From positions 19,038,168 to 19,102,167 of the forward strand of contig JASSKH010000002.1 in the NCBI GenBank assembly GCA_031763025.1: a DNA stretch of 64,000 nt, in the 5' to 3' direction. Source of the stretch: Macrocystis pyrifera (lineage: Eukaryota; Sar; Phaeophyceae; Laminariales; Laminariaceae). Position numbers and translations under genes: made by a program. Shown in pieces: positions 21,807 to 33,164 of this stretch; within the stretch, counting starts at the first letter, position 1, and each line of letters opens with the position of its first letter. The notes under the pieces are model-generated. The model saw nothing but the letters and a program-made list of their open reading frames with translations. It was not told where the DNA came from and did no database searches.

Positions 21807-22185
21807 ATCGTCTCGGTGACTACACAGGTCGCCATTTCGAGAGGGTATCGCGATTTAGACTCCAGGTTAGGGATCGTCAGGAATCGGGATGGAGCAGAGG
21901 GGGGGGAGATGACAAACCCACACCGATGGCGTGGGGGTGGAGGCGTGGAGGTGGAGCTTGGATGCGGCTTAGGATTGAAGAATAGAAAGTAACGAGTACA
22001 TGGTAAGATGTAGGAGGGAGTAAAGACAACACGTAGAGTATCGTAGATAAAACACAAAAGGAAGTAGACATAGATGATAGATAGACCTTGTATCCGGGGA
22101 TTTCTTCTTTCAAGAATGTTTTGATCGATCAACGGTGAAGCTCAAGCTGCACATTTTCGGATGGCAAGCCTAATAGCAATAAATA

Positions 22186-22315
22186 GCAGCAACAGCAGCA
22201 TCTTCAAACAAGTACAATTCTACCTATTAATAGCAAATATCTATGCCGCGAGAGAATTTCAGTACCTCCGTCCAACCTTGTATTAAAGGGTAACACCTAG
22301 GGAACAGCAGGGCTC
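22186..22315 (+). repeat. Fragment of the right end of the large repeat (copy C)
   Basis: Matches 28450-28576 and 57470-57590 (GCAGCATCTTC..ACAAGTA, CGCGAGAGAATTT, ACCTCCGTCCAACCTTGTAT, AACACCTAGGGAACAGCAGG). It differs by a TATTAATA insertion at 22225. Confidence 0.75.
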
Positions 22316-22319
22316 TAAA

Positions 22320-23100
22320 ATATAGATTTATTTACAAATTGTATCAGTTCTCTCCTTTTGAATAACCAATGCCCTGCACCTATGTAGTCGAAAGACAACT
22401 TCAATAATAGTTGCAAGTACGAATTTCAGACCAAATCGTATATAACTGTATGCTACTACGCGTATTACAAGCTGCTGACGTTTGTAAATTTATAAATACT
22501 GTAAACACTGGCTATTGTAACGATGTGCTTGGAGAGAAGGACGCAGGAATGTCGATGCTGGCGAGGACACGCTTCTTCTTGGTAAAGTTCTTCTTGTTGC
22601 TTATCTCATAACCTACTGATATGTAATACCATCACATTATGCTTGAGACAGGTTGAAAGGACGAATTAATGAAACACACAACAAGCGACCTACTACCACT
22701 AAGTAATAATGTAGACAAACGGCATATCTGGTACCGTAGAGTTTAGTAAATCACCATACCAGGTACACATTGGTGAACTACTCTGTGGTGCTGACCACCT
22801 CACACCTTGATCTTTCCTAAAAAAAACAGAAAACTTGACTTGTATAAATAGCCAGGATAGATTAGTTTTGGGAATGCCGATACCTGATTTAGGTGCCACC
22901 TCGAGCTGTAGCAAGTACAAGATAGGCATCACAGCAGCAGCAATAGCAGCAGCAACAGCAGCTCATCCCCCGAACAATTCCTCACATTTAGAACCATCTC
23001 ATACAACAACTCAACATCATTCAATCAATAATTTAAAGTTGCTTGGTCCGGGGGAAAAAATCAACATGTTGCAACGTCATATTACTTTACTTTTTTCGGG
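22320..23100. other. No gene recognised
   Basis: AT-rich sequence with a short (AGC)n run at about 22931-22960. No supported frame. Confidence 0.4.
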
Positions 23101-24283
23101 TTATTCCCTAGGTTTACCCTAGGGTAATCTAGAAGCAAAATTAATTTCCTACCCTAACGGACATAATGACAAAAAACTGTACACCAGCGCTTTTTTACCA
23201 GTTTACGGTACGAAAAACTCAAACCAGGCCATCAGGGTACACCAAACCCAAGTTGGATGGCATTTTTTGTCAAGGTGTACCGTTTTTTGGCGAAACATCC
23301 ATTTCCGTCCGTCTCACTTGCGAAATTGTCAAAAAAAAAACGGTACACCATTGTATTTTTGCCAGTTTACTGTACAAATAGTAAAACGAGGTGATCAGGG
23401 CACACCAAACCCAAGTCATATGATATTTTCTGTCAAGGTATACCGTTTTCTGGCAAACAATGTCCCGGTACAGCTTATATTTTCGAAAAAAAAAAACACT
23501 ACGTTCAATAGAAGCGCCTTCTTGTACTGTGTACTCGTGTTCAAACGAGCGTACCAGGTACAAGTCAAGCGTTGGTTATATATATAATCTGAAGCCAATT
23601 TATTTCGTTTCGTGCGCGTGCGTGTAGTCAGAACACGGTACCGCGAGCGAGCCCGGCGCCGCCGCGAGTGTCAGCGGGTGCTAGCAGGTATATAGGGGGT
23701 GTTGCAAGGAGCGCCGTCGCCGTTTGCATGGCTAGGCGTCGCGTGTGTCTCGAGACACGCAGGAAGCACGAATGGGCTCTGTCTGGTCTCTTTGTGAGGC
23801 TCCGCTTCACCGTATACGAGATATAAGGGTCGTTTTGATATGCGAAATAAAATTAAAGCGGTGCTTATTTCTGCGACCAAACTAAAGTTCAAAGAGACTT
23901 CAATGCAGTTTGAGCACCAACTTTGTCGAAGTGGCGAAGAAGGGCCACGGTGAGCACCGGGTTTCACGCGAGGCGGGCAACGACGCTCACTGTGGCAGAG
24001 AGGGAGGAAAACCTTATCCGGGCCCAATCGGTGGTGAGGTGGTCGCGAGACGGGCGTGCGGCGTACCAGGCTAAGAGGGAAGCTCTGCTGTTCGCTTTTT
24101 TTTTTTTTTTTTTGACGTGTGGAACGTGTTCCAATCAGGCAGAAAGTTATTACCTGGTACATGAGAGGAGACAGGCACTGGGCCAAGGGATAGGTACAAA
24201 GTTATGCACAAGCAAAAAACAACGTAAAAACAGACTATCAATAGACTTTTCGAGCTTGCACCAATCAAAGCAGAGAGCTATGA

Positions 24284-25040
24284 GGGTGTGTCTAAACAGA
24301 ATCGAAAAGCTCAATCAAAAATCGAATTCATTTCGATTTCGATAAAGATTTGCCGAGGTGTCTAAACAGAATCGAAAATTGAAAATAGAAGTCCAGGCGA
24401 AAAGCAACGGAGAGCACAACCTACAAGGCCGTTCGCATCTGTGCACACATGCCGGCAATCTAGCGCTCGGCAACACCGATCCACCGCACAAGCAGGCAAA
24501 CGCGACGGCGAGTCGATTCCGGGAGGTCGTTGGGCGTCTCATGGAGGTGGTGGCGCGTCCAACGTTGACGCCCCAAGATCAGACTTGAAATTATACTCAG
24601 AACGAACTTCCGACCTCGTTCTCGACGGTATTATCCTGAATTTTCCTCAAACTATGTTCGCTCTGGCTCGAACGCCGGGAAACAAAGGCCCGAGAACGTC
24701 TGGGCTGGTGTTGTGGTTCGCCTGCTGGCTGTTTATGGGGGGTCTGCGCGGCTGTGTTGCCGTGCTAGCTGTGGGTTGGATGCTGTGTGCGGCGGTCCTG
24801 ATGTGATATTGTTACGTGGCTGCGCTGACCAGTAGGATGAGCTGAATTGTTGCTGTTCGTGCTTTTGATTTCGACTTCCGGCCGTCAACTTTTTGATTTT
24901 GGCATTGGGTTGTAAATCGTTCATATTCTCGGAACCTAAAAAACGAAGGGAACATGTTTTGACCAGGGACCAATCAGCGCCTTGTTTACTATTATTTCGA
25001 TTTTCGTTTTTCGATTTCGATTCTGTTTAGACACACACCC
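24284..25040. mobile_element. Harbinger-like MITE E1, 757 bp, TGA target duplication
   Basis: The ends are inverted repeats beginning GGGTGTGTCTAAACAGAATC; the right end has one extra GT. TGA flanks both ends (24281-24283 and 25041-25043). The paralogous site near 54561-54570 has a single TGA and no insert, so the boundaries are exact. A 3-bp duplication and GGG-starting ends fit PIF/Harbinger-type MITEs; CACTA elements also make 3-bp duplications. A partial extra copy of the end motif lies at about 24355-24380. No transposase frame was seen. Confidence 0.88.
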
Positions 25041-25047
25041 TGACTTA

Positions 25048-25553
25048 GGCCATCTCTTATGGCAAACCGGTTTTGATTTCGGGAAATCGAGGTTTCAGCA
25101 CCTTCGAGGGCGTGTTTGACCAGGGAAACGGGCGAATCGGGCACGCGTTTCTTGGAGTCCCACCAGCCATTTTGCGAGAGGCATGCAACGCCGTTTGCCG
25201 TTTCTTCAGGGTAGCAGTTTGAAAATATGTGGATATACTCCAGTTTCCTCTATTCAGTTTCGGACGCGATTTATCAGAAAAAGTCTTTTTTTTCGCTGAA
25301 ACGTCGATACATATCTGAAAATGCCTTGTTGATTTTTTTGGCTGAAAATGACAACATCGTAAAAAACTTGGAACGACTCCCCTGGAGAAAAGAAAAAACG
25401 GATCTAGATACCTCTCTCCAAAAGACTGCAAGTATTCCGAGAAGAGCGAGCCTGATTCGGTCGGACTCCGGGTGTAAAATACGTGAAAGCACGTATAAAA
25501 CACAGTTGCGGGTAAGTTTTTCGGTTTTGAAAAACCTCCCATAAGAAATGGCC
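25048..25553. mobile_element. Harbinger-like MITE E2, 506 bp, TTA target duplication
   Basis: The ends are inverted repeats, GGCCATCTCTTATGG at the left and GGCCATTTCTTATGG as complement at the right. TTA flanks both ends (25045-25047 and 25554-25556). The empty site in copy B (about 54568-54571) has one TTA. The TWA-type duplication is typical of PIF/Harbinger. A long minus-strand open frame overlaps the element, but it has no recognisable domain. Confidence 0.88.
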
Positions 25554-27453
25554 TTAGCTTATGACTATTAATAGCAAAATGACCGTGATTGGCCAACAGT
25601 GCCGTTACAACGGCTGCACAGATATCGTTTTGAGCGTGCTACCAGCACTACAAGCAGGCTGTTGTACATCGCTGCGGCCATGCCGCCCAGCAGCAGCAGC
25701 AGCAGGCAAAACCATGCGCGTGAGGTGGCACATCCGCAGTATACTCTATGGATGGCTTGTATCGGGGCCTGCGATATGCATCACGGAGGATGGATAGGTA
25801 GAGTTTGGGGTGCGGGCGCATGTATGTATCCCGACTCCTGACCACACCCACCACGACGACGATCAACAACAACCACCACCTGCTGTTGCCCAGCGGTATA
25901 GTAACAGGCCAAACCAGCGTGTGAGGTGCACACCCGCAGTGTATTCTTGGCTACTGTACCTGTAGTTGCAAGTGTTGGAGCCTACGACGCGTCATCGAGG
26001 ATAGATAGGCAGAGCTTGGTGTGCGGGGGCATATGTGTATCCCGACTCCCGAACACGCCCACCGATCAACAATCAACTGGCAAAATTGCGTGAGGTGACA
26101 CATCCAGGGTGTACTCTTGGCTACTGTACCTGTAGTAGTTGCAAGTGTCGGAGCCTTCGATGCATCATCGAGGACAAATAGGAAGAGCTTGGGATGCGGG
26201 CGTATGTATGTATCTATGTACCCATGTATGTATCCTGACTCCCGACAACGCCCACCACAACGATCAACGACCAACTGCCACCAGACAAAACTACTCATCC
26301 TCCAGCAGCAGCAGGCGCCCAGCAGCACACCAGCAGCAGGCAAAATCACGCGGGCACGGTGGCATATGTGGGTTGTAATTTATGACTAGTTGCATGTATC
26401 GGAGCCTACGATGCAGCACCGAGGACGGATAGTAGGCAGAGCTGGGGGCACGGGCGCATGTACAGCATGAATGACATCCCGACTCCAAACCACACCGACC
26501 ACAACGATCAACAACCGCCACCAGAAAAAAAAAACTGCTGCACTCCTCTGCTGTTCTGAAGAGCAGTGCAATTCTCACAGCCAATCGAGAGGACAGCAGT
26601 GCGCATGTGCCTGCTGTCGCCACCGTTTGCCTGCGATACCACCACGCACCGCCGTCTCTGCTGTTGTTCGAGCTGCGCGGTTGGTATTTTGGATCGACAA
26701 GCTCGTCATAATTTCATCGACGTATATAGTGGACCCAAAAGCTGCGTCACAGTAGTAGCAGGGTGTCCCCTGCAACCACTTGAGAGCACAGCAGTAGTAG
26801 TAGCAGTATAGCTCCTGCGGTCGTCCTTTGCCTCCACACCATACACACCGCCTATATCTTGCTGTGCAAACGTTGCTCGACCGGCATTGAGGCGGACGAA
26901 AATCGACTGAAACGCCTCAAAATCGTTGGACGACAGACAACCTACCCTTCTAACACCCTACACAGCTGGTCGAAACAAGACTGCAGTGATACTGACTTAT
27001 CGATACCTGCAACATACGGTACCCACTTCTTATAGTGTCAAAACCAAATTTTATAGTGCCAAAGCCACAAGAAAAAGCGGAAATTCTATGGTACGAATAC
27101 GTGCTTCCTACGTACTTTTCTGGATACTTACATTATCATTAGAACGATAACGGCCCACGTCAACAACGGTGCTGCCGCTTAGCGGCCGGGGTCTCGATCG
27201 GACCTCTCTGTATCACCCTTCGACCTGATGATGAACTCCACCCCAACAGCGGATGGCCAAGTGACGTCGTGGGACGGCATGCTCGTATCATGTACACTCG
27301 GACGGCTCTCGGATTAAACTGGCAACTACACTACCGATTGCCATGTCGAGGACCATGGCCATATCGAGACAACCGCATTCCAATGTGCACGATGGCGAGA
27401 TCCCGCACCAGTCTTGATTCCGCACGGACCACCCCAGTCACTCCAGGATGCAG

Positions 27454-28011
27454 TCAATGTCTTGTTCTTGACCGGGGCCGCCTCCGACTTGTCATTTCCT
27501 GGACCTGCTCCGTGCCCCCCCTGCGACGAGAAGCTGCGCCCGACACATCAGCACATCCATATGGTCGATTCTTCCTTGGAGTGCGGACAACGCCCCAGAT
27601 CGCGTTTTCTTCGCGTCTGCACGTGTAGACATCTACGAGGACCCCGGAGAGCCGCCAGCACCGTCGCCCATTTTGGTGATAGGCGTTGAGTACTGTCTCG
27701 TAGCTGTCATCTACTCCATTCCGAACCATTTCGTGACCCAGTTGCGTTCGAGAGGGCGGTGGTTGAAGTACGATTGTATACTCGGGGGGAGTACCACGTC
27801 TTGCGACGATTTCGACTATGACTGGCATCATGGTTTCCAGCATATGTCTGTCTACCTTCGAAAGTCTATGACCTTGCCTGTTCCCCAGGCACAAACGACA
27901 CCATACCGTAGTGCTAGCTACCATGAGCGCGCATGCCAAGAACGCGCGGAGATAGTCGAGGCGACTAGACAAGGACCCATCGTGCCTCCGCCTTACCGAA
28001 GTCCTGGCCAC
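27454..28011 (-). other. Unrecognised open frame inside the large repeat
   Basis: The frame is open for 185 codons and has no ATG at its upstream limit. It includes a hydrophobic stretch (LRAFLACALMVASTTVWC) and a segment with HMLETMMPVIVEIVARRG. In copy B (56729-57028) the same frame is broken by a 1-base difference in a G run near 27787/56806 and by a stop (CGA to TGA) near 56690. It is therefore either a decayed element gene or a chance frame. No family assignment is possible. Confidence 0.2.
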
Positions 28012-28979
28012 TATGACGTGGGGAGCGCAGCTGTGCCTTGCCGACTCAACTCCGACCTACCGCCGCCTTGAGCGTCTCACGTGTTCTTCACATGTGTGTT
28101 GAAACGTTTTGTTTTTTTGTGTGATGTTGCTTCTCGATTCGGACTGCCTGCCTTCTTGTTTCCGTCTTTTTGCTAGAACGCATTTTGCAGAAATGTTGCA
28201 CGGCGCGTCCAGCCTTTCGAGTTCTGCGCAGCTACATTTATAATATCAACTGTTCGGTCGACAGAGTGTTGCTTACGGGGTGCATGTACGTGGCGATCAT
28301 TGGCGAAAAGTCTACTTGTATGTCTTTTATCATCTTGGGCTTCACTGCGGCGTTTTATTGGGTATGGGTGTGTTCGCGAAACGTCGAGGTCATCGCAATC
28401 TGCGCGATGCGACTGTGATGTTATGTTTTTGTTTTTTTGCTTCAAAATAGCGGCAACTGCAGCATCTTCGGACAAGTAATATTCTACGTGGCAAATATGG
28501 ACGTCGCGAGAGAATTTTCATACCTCCGTCCAACCTTGTATTATATGGTAACACCTAGGGAACAGCAGGGCAACCCTTGCGCTGCCGTACAGTATACCAT
28601 CAGCGCGCAGAATGGTTATGGAAATTGTCCTGTTGATCCGGGTGGCATCCAGGAGAGGTACTGACCTGTATCCTTACCAAGAAATTACATATAGAATACG
28701 CGCGAACGGCTTTTCCTACAACTTTTGAAGATCAATAGTAATTCCTATATAAGCACATCGCACATTGTGCACAACCCCCATACTCTGAACGAAATATAGA
28801 ACAGGCGTATTCCGCAGCTTGTAAACCTGAGTATCAACTATGTAGTCAGTCGAACTCACAGCTGGCGTATTTCATCATTTTATAAAATATAGAACACTCA
28901 GCACACACAATCTGCATGTCGGAGGTTTCCAAGGAGGTTGTCTTGAGCGTTCGCAGCGAAGCCCCTGGCAACAGCAGCA

Positions 28980-29660
28980 GCATAGCAGCAGTAGCACAAT
29001 GCAGAGCAGAGCTTTCCCTTGCGTTGTCCCAATGCCGAGTTTCTAAAAAAACGATGTGAGTTTGCTTGGTAAACCATCCAAGATACTATGTACGTATGCT
29101 GTCATAGCTGTCAAGCCACAAGTTTCAGTGGTTGCACAATGCGGGCAAAAACACGAAAAAAATACTGGAAAGCAGCAGAGTTACAGACACGTCATGGTAC
29201 AGTGCAGCAGCAAAGCAGCAGCAGCCGCAGGCGGAGCAGAGCAAGGCCCTCAACTATTGATTCCCCAATCTCCGTACTCTTGCTTTCCTGAAACGTACAG
29301 CAGCAGTATTTTGCTCTGTCCGTATGTCGTGTTTCGAAAATAATTCAGAACCTGTGAGTCTGCTCTGTTTATTTAGAGCAGATACCTGTGATAATACGAT
29401 CGTATGTTTGATTTTTACGTACGTACGTGCTGTCACAGCTGTCAAGAAACAGCTGTCCGTGATGAAGGAATGCAGGCAAATCGTGACATTGGTGACGAAG
29501 TACATACCACTGGCTATCCGTGCGTACGTCACGTCAGACTCTGACGCTTAAAACCCGCCTGCTTCAGGCTAGTCGTGCTGTGCATCGTCAGCTGCTGTCA
29601 ATTGCTGACGCTTAAAGCCAGCCTGCTCGGGCTGGTCGTACCGACCGATTGTAATACGAA
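28980..29660 (+). repeat. Dispersed repeat family T, copy 1
   Basis: Aligns in opposite orientation with 48000-48690. Landmarks are CTTGCGTTGTCCCA, CGATGTGAGTTTGCTT, CACAAGTTTCAGTGG, GGAAAGCAGCAG, and a right-hand part in which TGACGCTTAAA..CCTGCTTCAGGCTAGTCGT occurs twice in tandem at about 65-bp spacing. Coding is not supported. Confidence 0.7.
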
Positions 29661-29759
29661 CCGAAGAGCTAACAAGTAACACTGACCTTGCTAATCCTGA
29701 AAATTAGTCATATGTATTTAATTTAGGGGGCGGGGGGGGGTAACCTAATATGGGACCCC

Positions 29760-29985
29760 AGATCTGAGTTGCGACATACGGCACTACCCTGGTATTGCGT
29801 ACGTTTCGCCAAGGGTGTGTTTGGTAGGGCACGTACCAAAGTATACCGGGGGTATATTCTCGGTAAGTACCTTACTGAACTCCTTGGTAGTGTTCGGTAT
29901 GGACGCGTTACCGAATATTCCGGTATAGTACGAACTCGATACCGATACCCGACCGTTCGTTAAGTTCGGTACGCCCACTAGAAAT
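29760..29985. repeat. TACCG/CGGTA-rich block
   Basis: Dense short direct and inverted TACCG/CGGTA pentamers, as at 8160-8310. Possibly the decayed end of a DNA transposon. No boundaries could be set. Confidence 0.3.
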
Positions 29986-29994
29986 ACTTGGGGT

Positions 29995-31115
29995 ACCCGT
30001 ATAGAACCAATGAGATCTCACTCTCTGAGCGTGCTCGGTTGGTACATCCCTGGCCTCCCACTTGGGAATCACCTCCTTCTATTTTTTACCGGACCTTTCC
30101 AGTAGGTCTTTGTTTTCTCCATTTTTCTTGGCACTTTCGGTTCTTTGTTCCTTTTTTCTTCTTTCGCTTCATGTGCGTTCGTGTACTCGGAGCACTGCAC
30201 CGCGGGCGAGCCCGGCGCCGTCGCGGATGTCAGCGGGTGCTGGCGGGTAGGGGGTGGGTTGAAACGAGCGGTGTCGCCGTTTTCGTGTCTACGCGTCGCG
30301 TATGCCTTGAGACACGAGAGGGAAGCATGAATGGGCTCTGTCTGGCCTCCGTTTGTGGTTGTTGATATTATTAGCTTATATTCGAGATTATAAGGGTCGT
30401 TCGAGATTTCAAGATAATATTCAAGGGGTGCTTATTTTTGCGACCGGTCTTGAAGCTCAAAGAGAGAGGTGCGCAGTCTGAGCACCAACATTGTCGAGCT
30501 AGCGAACGACGGCCACGGTGAGCACCAGGCTTCACGCGAGGCGGGCGACGTGGCTCACTGTGACAGAGCGAGGAAGGCTTTACCCGGACCGAATCGGTGG
30601 CGAGGTGGTCGCGAGAGGGGCGGACTTCGTACGAGGCTGAGAAAGAGAAGCTCTGCTGTTGGATTTTTTTCTTTTTTGACCAGTGCAAGGTGTTCCAATC
30701 AGGCAGGAAATTATTACATGAGAGGGGACGAGGATTTTTTTTTCTTTCCGAAATTTCGGTTTTATTTTTATTGTTTTTGCGGTGCTGCTGTTGGGCCGTG
30801 ATGTGCTCTCTCTTTCGTACCCATACATACAGCAGTTACTCACAATATGAAAAAAGTACCCTACTTACCTGGGGTATGTACGTACGTACGGCATGTGAGC
30901 GAACCGCCCGCGACGCGAAGCGTATGTGCCTTCCGACCTGTTTTCTCCTGAAGGATAGCGGCGGGACACTTGGCATTATCAAGTCGGCAGTTTGCAACAA
31001 TCATAAAAGAACTATATTCTATCATGGACCTCTGTCCGCTTCGCATAATTTGATGTACGTGAGCGAGTGTAGCGGGCGGCGTAGGCCGGCCGCGGAGCGA
31101 AGCGCCTTGTATACC
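29995..31115 (+). repeat. Dispersed repeat family R1, copy 2
   Basis: Aligned with 1897-3170 over its whole length. It lacks the M1 MITE at the corresponding site (30701-30717). The terminal hairpin has one mismatch here (GCGGGCGGC GTAG GCCGGCCGC, about 31072). Confidence 0.75.
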
Positions 31116-31269
31116 CTACCGAACATTTTTATACCTTGTATATATTGATGATTCCACACCTATTTCAAGTAAGCTGTTTGTCCCTTACATGTGAGGACAA
31201 CTTGGAGGGTTCAAGGTACCGGTCAGGAAGGGCAAACTAGTCATGTTGACCTCTCGTGTGGTAGTTCGA

Positions 31270-31920
31270 CACCAGTGCTGCTGCTAATTGTGTTGTTGTT
31301 GATGGTGCTGATGTGGTGTTGGTGGTGTTATTGGTGTTGTTGTTGATGATGGCGGTGGTGTTGGCGGTGTTGGTGGTTTTTGTGGCGGTGTGGGTGCTGT
31401 TAGCGGTAGTGTTGGTGTTGGTGGTTGTGTTTTATTTTGTTGGTGGTGATGGTGCTGGTATTCTTGTTGGTGTCGGTGACATTGTTCGTGGTAGTGGTGT
31501 TTTATTTGGTGTTGCTGTTGCTGTTAGTGGTGTTGGTGATGGTGTTGTGGCGTTGGTGGTAGTGTTGGTGTGATATTTGTGTTGATGGTGTTGATGATTT
31601 ACTTGGTGTTAGTGATGTTGGTGATGGTAGTGTTAGTGGTAGTGGTGGTGATGGTGGTAGTGTTGGTGTTGGTGGTGTTGGGTGGTGGTGGTGATGTTGG
31701 TTTTGGTATTAATGTTGCTGATGTTGGTGTTGGTGGTGGTAGTGTTATGATGTTGTAAGGGGGTATTGGTGTTGGTGTAATGGTGGTGTGTGCTAGTGTT
31801 GCTAGTGGTGGTGGTCGTGGTATCATTGTTGCTGATGATGGTATTCGTAGTAGCTATGTTGCTTCTGCTTCCCTTGGTGCTGATGTTGTTGTGTTGCTTG
31901 TGCTGTTATGCTACTGTTAT
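31270..31920. repeat. G/T-only microsatellite (GTTGGTGGTGTTG-type), about 650 bp
   Basis: The + strand is almost entirely G and T in GGT/GTT/GAT triplets with few interruptions. Apparent Val/Leu-rich frames on it are composition artefacts. The G-rich strand could form G-quadruplex-like structures. It abuts the left end of the DNA transposon at 31931. Confidence 0.85.
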
Positions 31921-31930
31921 GGTATAGTTA

Positions 31931-33161
31931 GCCCTGCGCGTGAGGTCCGTATCGACCAGAAATCGGTGGCATGTGAAATTTTATTATTTTTTTTCCAAAC
32001 GTAACAACCAACAGACTGGACGATTGTCAGCAATTTCGAACTGTCATGGTGCTCCAAAATAACTTGAATACAGTATACCGGAAGGCCAGCCTTGCATCGC
32101 TTTTAACTCCTGATACGTCACGAATTGGCTGGCCATAGGGTGCTCAGACGTATAAGAACATATCTTCTAGCCAAATTTAGCAATCGGAATGTTTTTCCGT
32201 TTGATGCTGATCTCAAAAACAGCGATTGGTGTGATTTTAAGCGTAGTGTGGCATAATGTACCTGGCTGTAGAGCGCATCGACTGATGCGAAAAATCGAGG
32301 CTACAGAAACCTACAGTAAGTAGTTCGTGGTATGCCGCACACGGATGAACCAAAATCACCCTAATCGTACACTTGAGTAAGGAGTACCACCCCGTCAAAA
32401 AAGAGTAGTTTTTTATATACATCATACAATGGGAAACACGCAACACAAGAAAAAAAACAAGAAGGAACTACAGGAGGCTTTGAAACAAAAACGAGGAGTT
32501 CTTCGCCCGCACGGGGAAAACAAATGGAGAAGCGGGGAGAATACGAACGCGCCGATAACACAATGGAGCGCCGCGACTATCGTGCGTTGCAGCGACACCA
32601 TGACGGTGCTGCCCGTGCACGCGACGAGGCTGTGGTCAAATGTGCTGCTGAGACCGAAGCTCGCCAATCGGCCGAGAGTCTAGCCGAGGAGCGAAATTTG
32701 TCACTGGAACCCGAGGAGCGGCTGCGACTTGTCACGGCAGTAAAATTTCCGGGGAGCGTCAACACCGGCTGCGCGCGGAGGCAGAAACGCGTGCACCACT
32801 AGCGGCGCTGGCAGCCGAGGAGAGGGGCGGAGGTGGGCAGAGGTAGCGAGGGTGGCGAGGCTGTCGGAGGAGATGGATTGCCACCTTCCATCTCCTCCTC
32901 CTCTCGCTGCTGCGCTCTCTGTTGCTGCTGCTTATCAAACCTTTTTATATTCTGTACAAAGGTTTTCCCCGATGTTCTAATTCTTGGTCTCCTAAAATGC
33001 TTCTGAGCTTTGTTGGTCTCCAATGAAAAAAATGATGACGGCTGCTGTCAATGTTCTTCGTTGTGGTTGGTCGAAAAAAACGAAATTCATCTCTGCGCAC
33101 AATGGTCAGTGCACACCGATGTTGCTGGTACCGGCTATAAAAGGGACCTGACGCGCAGAGC
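31931..33161. mobile_element. TIR DNA transposon family X, deleted copy X-A
   Basis: The ends are GCCCTGCGCGTGAGGTCC at the left and, as complement, GCTCTGCGCGTCAGGTCC at the right. Subterminal sequences match the ends of 61540-63910 in inverted orientation (for example CAGACTGGACGATTGT..CAATT, and TCTCTGCGCACAA.GGTCA). Relative to the long copy an internal 1.1 kb is missing, with the junction near 32875. I could not identify a flanking target duplication. Superfamily uncertain. Confidence 0.8.
32429..32815 (+). pseudogene. Coiled-coil protein of transposon family X, broken copy
   Basis: It starts MGNTQHKKKNKKELQEAL at 32429. A frameshift near 32500 moves the frame to MERRDYRALQRHHDGAARAR (about 32563) and then DEAVVKCAAETEARQSAESL, an Ala/Glu/Arg-rich heptad pattern typical of coiled coils. 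A further shift near 32745 and the internal deletion truncate it. The homologous frame at 63253-62690 extends further. The function is unknown; no nuclease or DDE motif was seen. Confidence 0.45.
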
Positions 33162-33164
33162 TCG

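Larger units (their letters stand above)
23104..28580. repeat. Large repeat unit, copy A (second copy at 53397-57597)
   Basis: From TTCCCTAGGTTTA at the left to CAACCCTTGC at the right, this 5.5-kb block matches 53397-57597 with few differences, once two insertions (24284-25040 and 25048-25553) are removed. The left end reads TTCCCTAGGTTTAC and the complement of the right end reads TTCCCTAGGTGTTACC, so the unit may be bounded by short imperfect terminal inverted repeats. Inside are a K repeat, an R1-type core, (CAG)n clusters, four or so tandem phrases with CCCGACTCCCG..CACCCACCA (25840-26500) and unidentified frames. No recognised transposase was found. Confidence 0.85.

Noticed and set aside
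24151-24159. TACCTGGTA as a splice or transcription-factor site
   Set aside because: Its presence/absence difference between paralogous repeats, in both orientations and in non-genic DNA, fits an inserted scar better than a conserved binding site. Kept as a finding under that reading.
25057-25596. A 179-residue minus-strand frame over MITE E2
   Set aside because: No recognisable domain. It runs past the element into flanking sequence that lacks the frame in copy B, and it begins at a non-ATG codon. Chance or MITE-internal frame.
28170-28418. An 82-residue + strand frame conserved between the two large repeat copies (28170 and 57187)
   Set aside because: Of the differences between the copies most change the amino acid, which does not suggest protein-level constraint. 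Conservation is explained by the recent duplication.
31313-31758. Val/Leu-rich frames that look like membrane proteins
   Set aside because: They are the direct translation of a GTT/GGT microsatellite; composition alone explains them.
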